This document shows, one piece after another, positions 9,769 to 19,757 of a stretch of 34,049 bases of DNA (position 1 is the stretch's first letter; the number at the start of each line of letters is the position of its first letter). Under the pieces are notes generated by a model. That model searched no databases and was not told the DNA's origin. It worked only from the letters and a program-made list of their open reading frames with translations. This stretch comes from an uncultured Methylococcaceae bacterium (GTDB taxonomy: Bacteria; Pseudomonadota; Gammaproteobacteria; Methylococcales; Methylomonadaceae). The stretch spans positions 1 through 34,049 of the forward strand of contig CAIXAE010000015.1 of the NCBI GenBank assembly GCA_903917345.1, written 5' to 3'. The position numbers and the translations under genes were made by a program.

Positions 9769-11172
9769 ATGACAATTACTACTCGTTTTGCACCCAGTCC
9801 TACCGGTTATTTACATGTAGGGGGTGCGCGCACAGCACTTTTTTCTTGGTTATATGCGCGTAAATACGGCGGCCAATTTATTTTACGCATAGAAGATACT
9901 GATTTAGAGCGTTCAACTCAAGAGTCAGTTAATGCGATTCTTGAAGGGATGGAATGGTTAGGGCTAGATTATGACGCCGGACCATTTTATCAAACTCATC
10001 ATTTTGATCGTTATAAAGAAATTATTCAGCAGTTGTTAGATCAGGGTGATGCTTATTATTGTTATTGTAGTAAAGACGAATTGGAACAGCTGCGTACTGA
10101 GCAAATGGCTAATAAAGAAAAGCCGCGCTATAACGGTAAATGCAGACATTTAGGCGCCAGAGATGAGTCTAAGGAAGCTGTGATTCGTTTTAAAAATCCA
10201 GTCGATGGCGCTGTGACCATTCACGATTTAGTGAAGGGTGATATTGTGGTGGGCAATAAAGAATTAGATGATTTGATTATCGCTAGAGCGGATGGTACGC
10301 CTACTTACAATTTAACGGTTGTGGTGGATGATATGGATATGAAAGTAACGCACGTTATTCGCGGGGATGATCATATTAATAACACTCCGAGACAAATTAA
10401 TATTCTGGCGGCTTTGGGTGCTGAATTGCCCTTGTACGGTCATTTGCCAATGATATTAGGGCCCGATGGGGCGCGTTTATCTAAAAGACATGGCGCTGTG
10501 AGCGTTATGCAGTTTAGAGATGAAGGGTATCTGCCTGATGCGTTATTAAATTATTTGGTGCGTTTAGGTTGGTCTCATGGTGATCAGGAGATCTTTACCA
10601 TTGCCGAAATGATTCAATATTTTGAGTTAGATGATGTCAATGTTTCAGCGTCTACTTTTAACATGGAAAAGTTATTGTGGTTGAATCATCAATACATCAT
10701 GAACTCTGATCCTGCTCATGTGGCTAAGCATTTAAGCTGGCATATAGGGCAGTTGGGTATTGATCTCGCTGCTGGGCCAGCGTTAGTGGATGTTGTTAAA
10801 GCCCAGAGAGAGCGAAGTAAAACATTAGTTGAGATGGCGAACGCGAGTATTTACTTTTATAAAGAATTTGATAGTTATGATGAAAAAGCGGCTAAAAAGA
10901 ATTTTAATGTCGAGGCCGCCGATATATTAGCGCAATTGCGGGTTGAGTTTGAAAAAGCGCCTGTTTGGGAAGGTGAAGCTTTACATCAAGTGATTGTAGA
11001 TTTATCGGAATCTTTAAGTGTGGGCATGGGTAAAGTGGCTCAACCTTTACGCGTGGCAATTTGTGGTTCTGCTGTATCACCGGCTATTGATATCACGCTA
11101 TCGTTGCTAGGCAGGGAAAAAACTTTAGCCAGAATAGAAAGAGCTGTTAATTATATTCGAGCAACAAATTGA
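9769..11172 (+). CDS. gltX: Glutamyl-tRNA synthetase
   Basis: Class I synthetase that loads glutamate onto tRNA-Glu. The 467-aa protein has the HIGH-type site near residue 17 ([13 protein letters not shown]) and the KMSKS-type site near 237 (GARLSKRHG). Between them are the typical [12 protein letters not shown] and [14 protein letters not shown] stretches. The C-terminal about 330-467 is the anticodon-binding helical domain. It is followed by tRNA-Ala and two tRNA-Glu genes, its own substrate, on the same strand. Confidence 0.98.
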   Translation: MTITTRFAPSPTGYLHVGGARTALFSWLYARKYGGQFILRIEDTDLERSTQESVNAILEGMEWLGLDYDAGPFYQTHHFDRYKEIIQQLLDQGDAYYCYCSKDELEQLRTEQMANKEKPRYNGKCRHLGARDESKEAVIRFKNPVDGAVTIHDLVKGDIVVGNKELDDLIIARADGTPTYNLTVVVDDMDMKVTHVIRGDDHINNTPRQINILAALGAELPLYGHLPMILGPDGARLSKRHGAVSVMQFRDEGYLPDALLNYLVRLGWSHGDQEIFTIAEMIQYFELDDVNVSASTFNMEKLLWLNHQYIMNSDPAHVAKHLSWHIGQLGIDLAAGPALVDVVKAQRERSKTLVEMANASIYFYKEFDSYDEKAAKKNFNVEAADILAQLRVEFEKAPVWEGEALHQVIVDLSESLSVGMGKVAQPLRVAICGSAVSPAIDITLSLLGREKTLARIERAVNYIRATN

Positions 11173-11174
11173 CT

Positions 11175-11202
11175 TTGACAAATGAGCTATTTCCTGTAGA
11201 AT
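11175..11202 (+). promoter_or_regulatory. Promoter for the tRNA cluster
   Basis: A perfect -35 box TTGACA (11175-11180) and a -10 box TAGAAT (11197-11202) with 16-nt spacing lie directly after the gltX stop and 15 nt before tRNA-Ala. Confidence 0.75.
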
Positions 11203-11216
11203 ACCCGTTCTTTACT

Positions 11217-11292
11217 GGGGCCATAGCTCAATTGGTAGAGCGCAACACTGGCAGTGTTGAGGTCAGCGGTTCGATTCCGCTTGGCTCCACCA
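11217..11292 (+). tRNA. tRNA-Ala (GGC)
   Basis: A 76-nt cloverleaf with the encoded CCA end. The acceptor stem GGGGCCA pairs with TGGCTCC (one G-U), the D-arm is AGCTCAATTGGTAGAGC, the anticodon stem CAACA/TGTTG encloses loop CTGGCAG giving anticodon GGC, and the T-loop is TTCGATT. Confidence 0.97.
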
Positions 11293-11324
11293 ATAGTAAA
11301 AGTGTTAAGATTTAAATTACGCTA

Positions 11325-11400
11325 GTCCCCATCGTCTAGCGGCCTAGGACACTGCCCTTTCACGGCGGTAACAGGGGTTCGAACCCCCTTGGGGACGCCA
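11325..11400 (+). tRNA. tRNA-Glu (TTC), copy 1
   Basis: A 76-nt cloverleaf with acceptor GTCCCCA/TGGGGAC, anticodon loop CTTTCAC (anticodon TTC), T-loop TTCGAAC, discriminator G and encoded CCA. Confidence 0.97.
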
Positions 11401-11492
11401 TAATTTATCTGTGTGATAAACAGTTAGCGTTTATAAATATAGTTTTGGTTAATCATGTTTTGATTAATTTAGGCCAGACTAAACCAGTTTTA

Positions 11493-11568
11493 GTCCCCAT
11501 CGTCTAGCGGCCTAGGACACTGCCCTTTCACGGCGGTAACAGGGGTTCGAACCCCCTTGGGGACGCCA
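11493..11568 (+). tRNA. tRNA-Glu (TTC), copy 2
   Basis: Identical in sequence to the copy at 11325-11400. The identity extends a few bases into both flanks (TA before, TAAT after), consistent with a recent duplication or gene conversion within one tRNA transcript. Confidence 0.97.
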
Positions 11569-11575
11569 TAATATT

Positions 11576-11608
11576 AAAAAGGCTTATCTATTGATAAGCC
11601 TTTTTTTT
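11576..11608 (+). terminator. Rho-independent terminator of the tRNA cluster
   Basis: GGCTTATC (11581-11588) pairs perfectly with GATAAGCC (11593-11600) around a 4-nt loop; five A residues before and eight T residues after extend the stem and give the release tract. Confidence 0.93.
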
Positions 11609-11649
11609 GTCTTTCAGTTTGGTGATGATTGTTTATCGTAATGTCCTGG

Positions 11650-11677
11650 TTGTAAAATTCAATCCCACCAATATAAT
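11650..11677 (+). promoter_or_regulatory. Putative promoter of the MoxJ/XoxJ-like gene
   Basis: TTGTAA (11650-11655) and a perfect TATAAT (11672-11677) are 16 nt apart, 35 nt before the start codon and downstream of the tRNA terminator. Confidence 0.5.
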
Positions 11678-11712
11678 GCTTAGGGTGTTCAGCTTTTTTA
11701 AAAGGAATCAAA

Positions 11713-12549
11713 ATGGATAATGTAAGAAAATTAGTGATAGGCATGTCGTTAATGGCTGTGATGCAATTTGCTGGTGCAGTTGAAACATTAAAGGTATGCG
11801 CAGATCCTTTAAATCCTCCGTATTCAACTAAAGATGAGCAAGGGTTTGAGAATAAAATTGCTGAACTGTTTGCTAAAGAATTAGGTCAAAAAGTTGAATA
11901 TACGTGGTTTGCACAACGTATAGGTTTTATCCGTAATACCTTAACAGCCGATGTTAATGATTGGGATGCTACAAGTAATAACTATAAATGTGATTTAGTT
12001 ATGGGTGTGCCTACGGGTTACGATTTAACTTTAAATACAGAGCCTTATTACAAATCAACTTATGTATTATTAATTGCTAAAGGTCGTGGATGGGATGATA
12101 TTAAATCAGCGAATCAATTAACTGAGCTAGCTGATACTCAATTAGAAAAATTAAAAATAGCGATGTTTGATCGGGGGCCTGGCACAACTTGGCTGCAGCA
12201 AAATGGTTTACTTGATCAAGGTATTTCTTATCAATCGATGTCGGGTGACAGTGAAAATAATGTCGCTATGCAAATCGATAAAGATTTTAAAGCTAAAAAG
12301 ATTGATATGGTTATCTTATGGGGGCCAATGGCTGCTTATGTTATCTCTCAGAGTCCTAAAGACAGCTATAACATGATTGCTATGCAGGCAGCACCTGGGA
12401 TTAGGTTCGACTTTTCGATGGCAATGGGTGTTCGAAAGGGTGATAAAGACAGAAAAGCGGCGTTAGATAAATTGATTGTGAAGAACGCCGATAAAATTAA
12501 CAAGATTATTGAAAGTTACCAGGTACCTTTATTACCACTACAAAAATAA
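11713..12549 (+). CDS. MoxJ/XoxJ-like periplasmic binding protein of PQQ-dehydrogenase systems
   Basis: The 278-aa protein has a signal peptide (cleavage near residue 22, after MQFAGA). The mature protein is a family 3-type periplasmic solute-binding fold: LKVCADPLNPPYSTKDEQGFENKIAELFAKELG, then KCDLVMGVPTGYD, TEPYYKSTYVL, and a C-terminal lobe with DMVILWGP. These are signatures of the MoxJ/XoxJ family, whose members are encoded beside methanol dehydrogenases (MxaF or XoxF) and are needed for their assembly or activation. Here no dehydrogenase or cytochrome gene is adjacent: tRNA genes lie upstream and malQ convergent downstream. It has its own promoter and an AAAGGAAT ribosome site. Which dehydrogenase it serves cannot be told. 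Confidence 0.85.
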   Translation: MDNVRKLVIGMSLMAVMQFAGAVETLKVCADPLNPPYSTKDEQGFENKIAELFAKELGQKVEYTWFAQRIGFIRNTLTADVNDWDATSNNYKCDLVMGVPTGYDLTLNTEPYYKSTYVLLIAKGRGWDDIKSANQLTELADTQLEKLKIAMFDRGPGTTWLQQNGLLDQGISYQSMSGDSENNVAMQIDKDFKAKKIDMVILWGPMAAYVISQSPKDSYNMIAMQAAPGIRFDFSMAMGVRKGDKDRKAALDKLIVKNADKINKIIESYQVPLLPLQK

Positions 12550-12613
12550 ACAGCTGATGGGGTAATCTGTAAAGGCAAGCTGAATTATTGAGCCTACCTT
12601 GTTTCAATAAGAT

Positions 12614-14089
12614 TTATTTTCTATTAAATAACGCGATTAAGTGTGTAAAGTGAGCCACTTTATCATGTGATAATTGTGGCCACTGAAAGCGCCATTTCCA
12701 ATTCCCTACCGTCGTGCCAGGAACATTCATGCGCGCATCAGACCCTAGATCAAGTATGTCTTGCATAGGAATAATAGCTAAGTTTGCAACAGAGCTAAGC
12801 GCGGCTTCTATTAGCGCACTGTGAAGAGGGATAGAAGGCTTACCCAAATAATCATAAGCATGATTTCTTTCATGGTCTTGAATGCTTTGGGTCCAGCCTA
12901 TAGTGGTGTCATTGTCGTGGGTGCCGGTATAAACAACGCAGTTTTGTACATAGTGGCTGGGTAAATAGGGGTTATCTGGGCCACTTCCAAAAGCGAAGTG
13001 TAAAATTTTCATGCCGGGTAAATTAAAGTCATCTCTTAAGGCTTCAACTTCAGATGTGATAATGCCTAAATCTTCAGCGACCAAAGGGATAGCACCGAAT
13101 TTTTTCTCAATCGCTTTTAGTAAGGCTCCTCCTGGGGCTGTAACCCATTCACCTTTTTGTGCAGTCGGTTCGGTTGCAGGTATTTCCCATGCAGCTTCAA
13201 GTCCACGGAAGTGATCAATTCTTAGAATGTCAAATTGTTCTAATTGCGTCTCCATGCGTTCAATCCACCATTTGAAGCCATTTTTACTGAGATACTTCCA
13301 GTCATAATGGGGGTTACCCCAGCGCTGTCCTGTTTCAGAAAAATAATCGGGAGGTACGCCGGCGACAACTGACATTTCACCGTCTTTGGTAAGTTTAAAA
13401 ACATTTCGATTAGCCCATACATCAGCGCTGTCATAAGAAACGAAGATGGGGATGTCGCCAAATATGAGGACGTCATGTGCATTGGCGTAGGCTTTTAAGG
13501 CCATCCATTGTTTAAAAAAAACGAATTGCTCAAATTTTATATTGCGGATGTCTTCGGCTAGGCGGGTAGACGCTTCTTTTAAGGTTTTAGAATCTCGTTC
13601 TTTAAAGGGGGTCGGCCATTGATTCCAAGATTGTTGATTAAACAATTTTCTAAGCGCCATGAAGAGAGCAAAGTCGTTTAACCAAAACGCTTTGTCTTTA
13701 CAGAATTTGGCAAATTCATCTTTATCTTTTTGTGTAGCGCGATCTAAAAAGCCTTCGTAAACTTTTGCTATTAAACAACTCTTATTAAATATATCACTGC
13801 CTTGACACTCATCACATTGGTCAGAAGGTTTCAGCCAGTCGAGTTCAACTAATGACTCTAGATCGATTAATGAAGGATTGCCAGCGTGTGCGGATAAACA
13901 TTGATAAGGAGAGCCATCAGCATGAGGCATGCCTAACGGTAGGGTTTGCCATACTGTAATGCCAGCACTTTTTAGAAAGTTAATGAAATTATAGGCTTCT
14001 TTACCTAAATTACCCTGCTTATCAGAACCAGGTAAGGAGGAAATGTGCAGGAGTACGCCTGCTCTGCGTTTATTTAAAAGGTTATCCAC
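12614..14089 (-). CDS. malQ: 4-alpha-glucanotransferase (amylomaltase)
   Basis: GH77 enzyme that moves alpha-1,4-glucan segments between chains, used in glycogen and maltodextrin turnover. The 491-aa protein starts RRAGVLLHISSLPG, a typical MalQ opening. The nucleophile region ILRIDHFRG is near residue 290, the acid/base glutamate is in VAEDLG near 338, and the third acid is in GTHDNDTT near 395. The start is GTG (MDNLLNK) with GAGG upstream. It follows the GH57 gene by only 12 nt on the minus strand, so they form an operon. The convergent gap to the MoxJ-like gene is 64 nt. Confidence 0.96.
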   Translation of the reverse strand: MDNLLNKRRAGVLLHISSLPGSDKQGNLGKEAYNFINFLKSAGITVWQTLPLGMPHADGSPYQCLSAHAGNPSLIDLESLVELDWLKPSDQCDECQGSDIFNKSCLIAKVYEGFLDRATQKDKDEFAKFCKDKAFWLNDFALFMALRKLFNQQSWNQWPTPFKERDSKTLKEASTRLAEDIRNIKFEQFVFFKQWMALKAYANAHDVLIFGDIPIFVSYDSADVWANRNVFKLTKDGEMSVVAGVPPDYFSETGQRWGNPHYDWKYLSKNGFKWWIERMETQLEQFDILRIDHFRGLEAAWEIPATEPTAQKGEWVTAPGGALLKAIEKKFGAIPLVAEDLGIITSEVEALRDDFNLPGMKILHFAFGSGPDNPYLPSHYVQNCVVYTGTHDNDTTIGWTQSIQDHERNHAYDYLGKPSIPLHSALIEAALSSVANLAIIPMQDILDLGSDARMNVPGTTVGNWKWRFQWPQLSHDKVAHFTHLIALFNRK

Positions 14090-14101
14090 AAATATGCCTC
14101 G

Positions 14102-15784
14102 TTAATGTTCAACACCTGGTCGCATTGCTCCACCCATACTGGGGTCACCATGGCCTCGTGTAAAGGATTCTGCCAGGTAAGCCGGAGGCTCTTCGCCTAA
14201 TAAAAGATATAAATTAGTTAGATTAAGTCGGAATTGCTTTTCGAAACTACTGACAGCCTCTCCCGGGTTGTAGTCTCCAAACCACCAGAACCAGTCAGAT
14301 CCTTCACATACTGCGAGTTGAAATTCTGCTTCTAGTATTTGTTGAGTTGTTAAACGCTTAGATAGTATCGCTGTATCGAAAACACATTTTACGTCACCAA
14401 GCATATCCCAGCCACGATTTTTATCAGCCGAACCAATCCACGTAGAAAATGTACCATAAACCCAGCTACCTGCTGTTAATTTATTTAATGGATATATCGT
14501 TGAATTGTTGTTTAAACATTCGGAAAAGGTACATAAATCAATAGCGGGGTGCGTTGATAAGCGTTTGTAAAAAGCATTAAGGAATTCATAGCCGTTATTG
14601 GGAAAGTACTCCCACGCATTTTCACCATCCATAATAATTGAAACGACTTTGTCCCCAGGTTCATGTGCAGCTATATTTTCTATGTGTTTAATAAAATCGT
14701 TAACAGCGTCTTCTGCTTGCCATTTTGAATATTCAAAGCCAATCAGATCGGATAAGCCATCATCTCTAAAAAAACAGCTGATATTCGTGTTTATTAATTG
14801 ATAGGGGTGATGTATGTCCATTGTGTTATTAGGCCTTAAACTGTTATGTAAGACAGATCCTCCGCTCGCAGTCCATTTAAAGCCAAAATCACTTAAAACC
14901 TGTAAAGTTTCATTGCTGATACTGCCTTCCGATGGCCAGCAGCCCGTTGCTTTAATCCCGAAATAATGTTCAAAAGTTTGCATGCCTTTTTGTAGATGCC
15001 ACAGAACGCGTTCTCTACCTTGTGGGTAATTCTTTAATTTGGGTAAAGGCGCTTCGGGCATGGCCTCATGTGCAGAGTTTAAATCAAGCAATAAAGGCAT
15101 TATAGGGTGGGCATAAGGCGTGACCGAAAGTTCTATTTGGCCCTTTTCAGCTAACACTTTGTAGCGATTAACTACCGATTCAATTAATTCGCCGATAATT
15201 GTAAACAATAGGGTTCTGTCTTCGAGAGTGAAGTTTGTGGCCTTGGCAATTAAGGCTTGTATGCGCTTATCACTCTGCTTGACTGACTCAGCTATCCAAG
15301 CTAAATGATACCAAACCAACATGTCCTCAAGAAATTGAGTGCTAATGTAGTTTAAAGCATAGAAGTGATGTTCTAACCAAGTAGCTATCTTAGCTAGGTT
15401 TTTAAACGCGAGGTATCGATTGATTTGTCGTTCTTTATTGGCACGTAAACAATCTTTAATTAATTGCCAGTAAAGTGGTTGATCTTCGGGAGGGTAGGGA
15501 GCAATTAAGGCGCTGAGTAGTGGGTCATTTAAGGGGAGTCCCTCTTTGAGATACAGATGGATTTGCTGAACATAATCATCAATTTGTTCTAATAGTATTG
15601 GCGCAAAATTAACGACTGCTTTTGCTTGTGGCGTTGACTCTAAGTGAGCGGCCATGTCCACATAGTCTTTTATGACATGTAGATAGGTCCACGGTAGCTT
15701 AAATTCACCCGATTTTAAATCCCTATATTCCGGTTGATGCATGTGCCAGCATAAGACTAGCTTTAACTTATTTGTGTCAGTCAT
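14102..15784 (-). CDS. GH57 family alpha-amylase / glucanotransferase
   Basis: GH57 enzymes hydrolyse or transfer alpha-glucans with retention. The 560-aa protein begins LVLCWHMHQPEYRD, the family conserved region 1. The nucleophile glutamate is in GCWPSEGSIS (near residue 283) and the acid/base aspartate in IMDGENAWEYF (near 385); HPIMPLL is another conserved block. All catalytic residues are present. GH57 includes amylases, 4-alpha-glucanotransferases and branching enzymes; the length and the neighbouring malQ favour glycogen degradation or chain remodelling, but activity cannot be fixed by sequence. It lies between glgC and malQ, all minus strand. Confidence 0.92.
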   Translation of the reverse strand: MTDTNKLKLVLCWHMHQPEYRDLKSGEFKLPWTYLHVIKDYVDMAAHLESTPQAKAVVNFAPILLEQIDDYVQQIHLYLKEGLPLNDPLLSALIAPYPPEDQPLYWQLIKDCLRANKERQINRYLAFKNLAKIATWLEHHFYALNYISTQFLEDMLVWYHLAWIAESVKQSDKRIQALIAKATNFTLEDRTLLFTIIGELIESVVNRYKVLAEKGQIELSVTPYAHPIMPLLLDLNSAHEAMPEAPLPKLKNYPQGRERVLWHLQKGMQTFEHYFGIKATGCWPSEGSISNETLQVLSDFGFKWTASGGSVLHNSLRPNNTMDIHHPYQLINTNISCFFRDDGLSDLIGFEYSKWQAEDAVNDFIKHIENIAAHEPGDKVVSIIMDGENAWEYFPNNGYEFLNAFYKRLSTHPAIDLCTFSECLNNNSTIYPLNKLTAGSWVYGTFSTWIGSADKNRGWDMLGDVKCVFDTAILSKRLTTQQILEAEFQLAVCEGSDWFWWFGDYNPGEAVSSFEKQFRLNLTNLYLLLGEEPPAYLAESFTRGHGDPSMGGAMRPGVEH

Positions 15785-15884
15785 TTTAATAAATTCTCAC
15801 AAAATATAGCCATGTAGCGGCGGGATCAGTAAATACTACATATTAAAATTAATTTTTTGCTTATGAATTTATAGTCACACGAAT

Positions 15885-15926
15885 TAAGCACTGCAACCTC
15901 TTTATATTTGAGGCTAACAGTGCTTA
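15885..15926 (-). repeat. Nested inverted repeat between glgC and the GH57 gene
   Basis: TAAGCACTG (15885-15893) pairs with CAGTGCTTA (15918-15926), enclosing a second stem CCTC (15897-15900)/GAGG (15910-15913). It begins 10 nt after the glgC stop in the transcribed direction. There is no U tract, so it may be an RNA-stabilising or attenuating hairpin rather than a classic terminator. Confidence 0.55.
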
Positions 15927-15936
15927 TTAGCTTATC

Positions 15937-17217
15937 TTATCTAACGTAATGCAATCGTTGTCCCAACATGTCGGGAGTCACTAATACTACGCCACCCGCA
16001 CTGACATGAAATCTTTTTTCATCATCAGCTCGGTTTTCACCAATTATCGTACCTTCAGGGATATCACAGCCTTTTTCAATAATGGCTTTGGTGATTCGGC
16101 AATGACGGCCAATGTTAACTTCAGGTAGTAAAATGGAATCCTTCACTGAGCTATAAGAGTTGACTCTTACATTTGAGAATAATAATGAATGTCTAACAGC
16201 TGCGCCAGAGATAACGCAGCCGCCAGAAACCATTGAATCCACTGCGAGACCTCTTCTGTCATCGTCATCAAATACAAATTTAGCGGGAGGCGTTTGTTCT
16301 TGATGAGTCCAAATTGGCCACGTATTATCGTATAAGTTTAGGCCAGGGTTAACGCCAATGAGTTCCATATTGGCCGCCCAATAGGCGTCTATGGTTCCTA
16401 CATCGCGCCAGTAACTTTGGGCTCCGCTTTGTAAATCTAAGAAGGGGTAAGCATTGACAATATATTTATCAATAACGGCTGGAATAATGTCTTTACCAAA
16501 ATCATTGGTCGAGTTTTTATTGTCTGCATCTTTGAGCAACTGCTCAAAAAGGAAACCAGTGTTAAAAATATAGATACCCATTGAGGCCAATGCTGTATCA
16601 GTTCTGCCTGGCATAACAGGGGGGTGTTCTGGTTTTTCTACAAAGGCTTTTACGCGACGATTGTCATCAACATCCATCACGCCAAAGGCTGTTGCTTCTT
16701 CTAGGGATACTTCAATACAGCCAATAGTTAAGTCGGCTTTTTTCTGAATGTGATCAGCGAGCATCGCGCTGTAATCCATCTTGTAGATATGGTCGCCCGC
16801 TAATACTAAAATGTGACTTGGATTTCGGCTACGCAATATATCAATATTTTGGAAGATTGCATCAGCAGTACCTTTGTACCAAGAATTTTCATCATGTCTT
16901 TGTTGAGCAGGCATTAAATCAACGTACTCACCAAACTCACCTCGTAAGAATCCCCAGCCTTGTTGAATATGGCGGATGAGAGAGTCAGATTTGTATTGAG
17001 TTAAGATCCCGATTTTTCGGATGCCAGAATTGACACAGTTTGATAATGGAAAGTCGATAATGCGAAATTTACCACCAAAAGGAACGGCTGGTTTCGCCCT
17101 CCAGTCAGTCATGTTCATCAATCTTGAGCCACGGCCGCCAGCTAATATTAATGCAATTGTGTTTCGGGTCAATTGACCTAAATTTGGGTCAAATTGGTTA
17201 TTGCTTGGCGCTGACAT
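15937..17217 (-). CDS. glgC: Glucose-1-phosphate adenylyltransferase
   Basis: Makes ADP-glucose from glucose-1-phosphate and ATP, the committed and allosterically controlled step of bacterial glycogen synthesis. The 426-aa length is normal. The nucleotide-binding loop [12 protein letters not shown] is at about 22-33, with [16 protein letters not shown] after it; the substrate-binding FVEKPEHPP is near 190. The C-terminal beta-helix domain runs from about 310 to the end. A short N-terminal lead (residues 1-20) precedes the fold. It is divergent from glgB across 96 nt, which must hold both promoters, and upstream of the GH57-malQ pair. Confidence 0.97.
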   Translation of the reverse strand: MSAPSNNQFDPNLGQLTRNTIALILAGGRGSRLMNMTDWRAKPAVPFGGKFRIIDFPLSNCVNSGIRKIGILTQYKSDSLIRHIQQGWGFLRGEFGEYVDLMPAQQRHDENSWYKGTADAIFQNIDILRSRNPSHILVLAGDHIYKMDYSAMLADHIQKKADLTIGCIEVSLEEATAFGVMDVDDNRRVKAFVEKPEHPPVMPGRTDTALASMGIYIFNTGFLFEQLLKDADNKNSTNDFGKDIIPAVIDKYIVNAYPFLDLQSGAQSYWRDVGTIDAYWAANMELIGVNPGLNLYDNTWPIWTHQEQTPPAKFVFDDDDRRGLAVDSMVSGGCVISGAAVRHSLLFSNVRVNSYSSVKDSILLPEVNIGRHCRITKAIIEKGCDIPEGTIIGENRADDEKRFHVSAGGVVLVTPDMLGQRLHYVR

Positions 17218-17313
17218 TTTTTATCTCCATGCTGATATAGATATTACAACTCAAAGTTATTTTGGTAAGATTTACTCGACATTCATTCTACTACTACACC
17301 AAGGCCATTTAAA
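17218..17313. promoter_or_regulatory. Divergent glgC/glgB promoter region
   Basis: The 96 nt between the two start codons must contain at least one promoter in each direction. It is AT-rich; I see no convincing consensus -35/-10 pair or operator repeat. Confidence 0.4.
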
Positions 17314-19704
17314 GTGAAAAAGCATTCTGATAAGACGGTTGACTCTGATACTGCAAAAACAATCTCAGATAAAACAGAAGTTAATGCGCCAGATTCTGAA
17401 ATTATCACAGAAGTTAAAAAAGTTGCGCCCAAGCCTAAGACGGCAACAGCAATTAAAAAAGTGGTGAAAACGAAGGTGGGAAATCAAGAAGAAGTTAAGG
17501 TGGCTAGGCCAAAAGCAATTAAAAAAGCATCTTTAAACTCAGGTGTTTACGAATTAAATGAAGATGAGCAAAAAATTATTTCAGCTAAGCATCATGACCC
17601 TTTTGCAATTTTAGGTAGGCATGAAGAAGATCAGAAAATAAAGATAAAAGTTTATCTGCCTTATGCTGAAACGGTTAGTTTAAGTCATGATGGCTCTGAA
17701 TTAGAGCGTTTAACGGGTTCTGATTTTTTTGAATATTATACAGATGCTAAAACACTTCCTGTTCACTATGAATTAACGTGGATTGACAAGGATGGTTATG
17801 CCCATAAAAATTATGATCCTTATGATTTTGGCGTGCAGTTACCTGCGTTTGATCAACACTTATTTGGTGAAGGCAAGCATTGGCATATTTATCAAAAACT
17901 AGGGGGGCATTGTTACAGTGTAGATGGAATTGACGGCGTTTTATTTACAGTTTGGGCACCCAATGCGGGGCGTGTCAGTATTGTCGGCGACTTTAATCGC
18001 TGGGATGGTCGTTGTAATCCTATGCGTAGCTTGGGGGGGAGTGGTATCTGGGAGATTTTTATTCCGGGACTAAAAGCGGGCTCCTTGTACAAGTTTGAAA
18101 TCCTCAATCGTTATACTCAAGAAATTTTATTAAAGACAGATCCTTACGGACAGCAATTTGAATTCCGTCCCAACACTTCTTCTATCGTTGTTAAAGAAAA
18201 AAACTACGATTGGCAAGATGAGCAATGGCTCACTCAACGTGCGAAGCGGGATTGGTTACATGAACCTATGTCTATTTATGAAGTGCATTTAGGTTCCTGG
18301 AGACGTGATAATCAAAATAACTTTTTAACTTATCGTACGTTGGCTGTTGAGTTGGTTAATTACGTAAAACAAATGGGTTTTACACATGTTGAATTATTGC
18401 CTGTTACAGAACATCCTTTTGATGGGTCTTGGGGTTATCAGACCACGGGTTATTTTGCGCCTACTAGTCGACATGGTTCACCCGATGATTTTCGTTTCTT
18501 CATAGATACGTGTCATCAAAATGGCATTGGGGTGATTTTAGATTGGGTGCCCGCACATTTTCCAAAGGACGCTTTCGCTTTAGCACGTTTTGACGGTAGT
18601 GCGCTTTATGAGCATGAAGATCCGCGTAAAGGTGAGCACCGTGATTGGGGGACTTTAATCTATAACTACGGTCGTAATGAAGTTAAAAACTTTTTATTAG
18701 CCAGTGCAAACTTTTGGTTAGAGGAGTATCACTTAGACGGTTTAAGAGTGGATGCGGTAGCTTCTATGTTGTATCTAGATTATTCGCGTGAAGCCAATGA
18801 TTGGGTACCTAATCAATATGGCGGAAATGAGAATTTAGAGGCTATTGATTTTTTTAGACAACTCAATGCCGTGACTCATGATTTGCATCCGGGTACGGTA
18901 ATGATGGCTGAAGAATCAACTTCTTGGCCGCAAGTCACTCGCCCAACATGGACAGGTGGTTTAGGTTTTTCCATGAAATGGAATATGGGCTGGATGCACG
19001 ATGTGCTGAGCTATATGAGTGAAGAACCTATTCATCGTAAATATCATCATGACAAATTAACTTTTGGAATGTTATATGCGTTTACTGAGAATTTTACGCT
19101 ACCGTTTTCACATGATGAAGTGGTGCATGGTAAGGGTTCATTAATCAGTAAAATGCCAGGGGATGAATGGCAACGTTTTGCTAATCTAAGATTGTTGTAC
19201 ACTTTCATGTATACCTATCCAGGTAAAAAATTATTATTCATGGGCTGCGAGTTTGGACAAGGCACAGAGTGGAATGCTAATAGAGAGTTAGATTGGTATG
19301 TTTTAGATTATCCTCATCACAAAGGCATGCAAACTTTAGTTAAAGATTTAAATAATGTATACAAAACACATCCCGCTTTATTTACGCATGATTTTGAACC
19401 GCAAGGTTTTGAGTGGCTTGATTGTCATGATGTGCAACAGTCAATCATCAGTTATAGACGCAAGAGTATGCATGAAGAAATTATTGTTATTCTTAATTTT
19501 ACTCCCGTGCCTAGAGAAAATTATCGATTAGGCGTCCCCTATGAAGGGACATACACTGAGATATTTAATTCAGACTCTAAATTTTATGATGGTAGTAATG
19601 TGGGTAATGGTGCAGTAGTTTCTGAAACAGTTGCATGGATGAATCAGCCTTATTCCGTTAATCTTAACGTACCTCCTTTGGGTGCTTTAGTTTTGAAAAT
19701 ATAA
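17314..19704 (+). CDS. glgB: 1,4-alpha-glucan branching enzyme with lysine-rich N-terminal extension
   Basis: GH13 enzyme that introduces alpha-1,6 branches into glycogen. From about residue 78 it is a standard GlgB: N-terminal beta domain ([11 protein letters not shown]), CBM48 ([20 protein letters not shown]), then the catalytic barrel with nucleophile Asp in [11 protein letters not shown] (near 479), acid/base Glu in MMAEEST (near 533) and the third acid in [11 protein letters not shown] (near 600). At 796 aa it is longer than the usual about 730 because of residues 1-75, a low-complexity Lys/Val/Ala/Thr stretch with no fold signature. The start is GTG; if translation began nearer the core the extension would be lost, but no in-frame ATG lies before the conserved domain, and the coding frame is open throughout. 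glgA follows after 53 nt. Confidence 0.96.
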   Translation: MKKHSDKTVDSDTAKTISDKTEVNAPDSEIITEVKKVAPKPKTATAIKKVVKTKVGNQEEVKVARPKAIKKASLNSGVYELNEDEQKIISAKHHDPFAILGRHEEDQKIKIKVYLPYAETVSLSHDGSELERLTGSDFFEYYTDAKTLPVHYELTWIDKDGYAHKNYDPYDFGVQLPAFDQHLFGEGKHWHIYQKLGGHCYSVDGIDGVLFTVWAPNAGRVSIVGDFNRWDGRCNPMRSLGGSGIWEIFIPGLKAGSLYKFEILNRYTQEILLKTDPYGQQFEFRPNTSSIVVKEKNYDWQDEQWLTQRAKRDWLHEPMSIYEVHLGSWRRDNQNNFLTYRTLAVELVNYVKQMGFTHVELLPVTEHPFDGSWGYQTTGYFAPTSRHGSPDDFRFFIDTCHQNGIGVILDWVPAHFPKDAFALARFDGSALYEHEDPRKGEHRDWGTLIYNYGRNEVKNFLLASANFWLEEYHLDGLRVDAVASMLYLDYSREANDWVPNQYGGNENLEAIDFFRQLNAVTHDLHPGTVMMAEESTSWPQVTRPTWTGGLGFSMKWNMGWMHDVLSYMSEEPIHRKYHHDKLTFGMLYAFTENFTLPFSHDEVVHGKGSLISKMPGDEWQRFANLRLLYTFMYTYPGKKLLFMGCEFGQGTEWNANRELDWYVLDYPHHKGMQTLVKDLNNVYKTHPALFTHDFEPQGFEWLDCHDVQQSIISYRRKSMHEEIIVILNFTPVPRENYRLGVPYEGTYTEIFNSDSKFYDGSNVGNGAVVSETVAWMNQPYSVNLNVPPLGALVLKI

Positions 19705-19757
19705 GCAATACAAATATCCACTATTTAAAAGCTACTTATTAAACGATTTTAGATTAA

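Noticed and set aside
12585-12610. TTATTGA/TCAATAA inverted repeat between the MoxJ-like gene and malQ as a bidirectional terminator
   Set aside because: Only seven A/T-rich base pairs with a long loop; too weak to call.
14082-14090. Perfect DnaA box TTATCCACA overlapping the malQ start codon
   Set aside because: It is a lone box inside coding sequence with no partner boxes; the codons for the MalQ N-terminus explain it.
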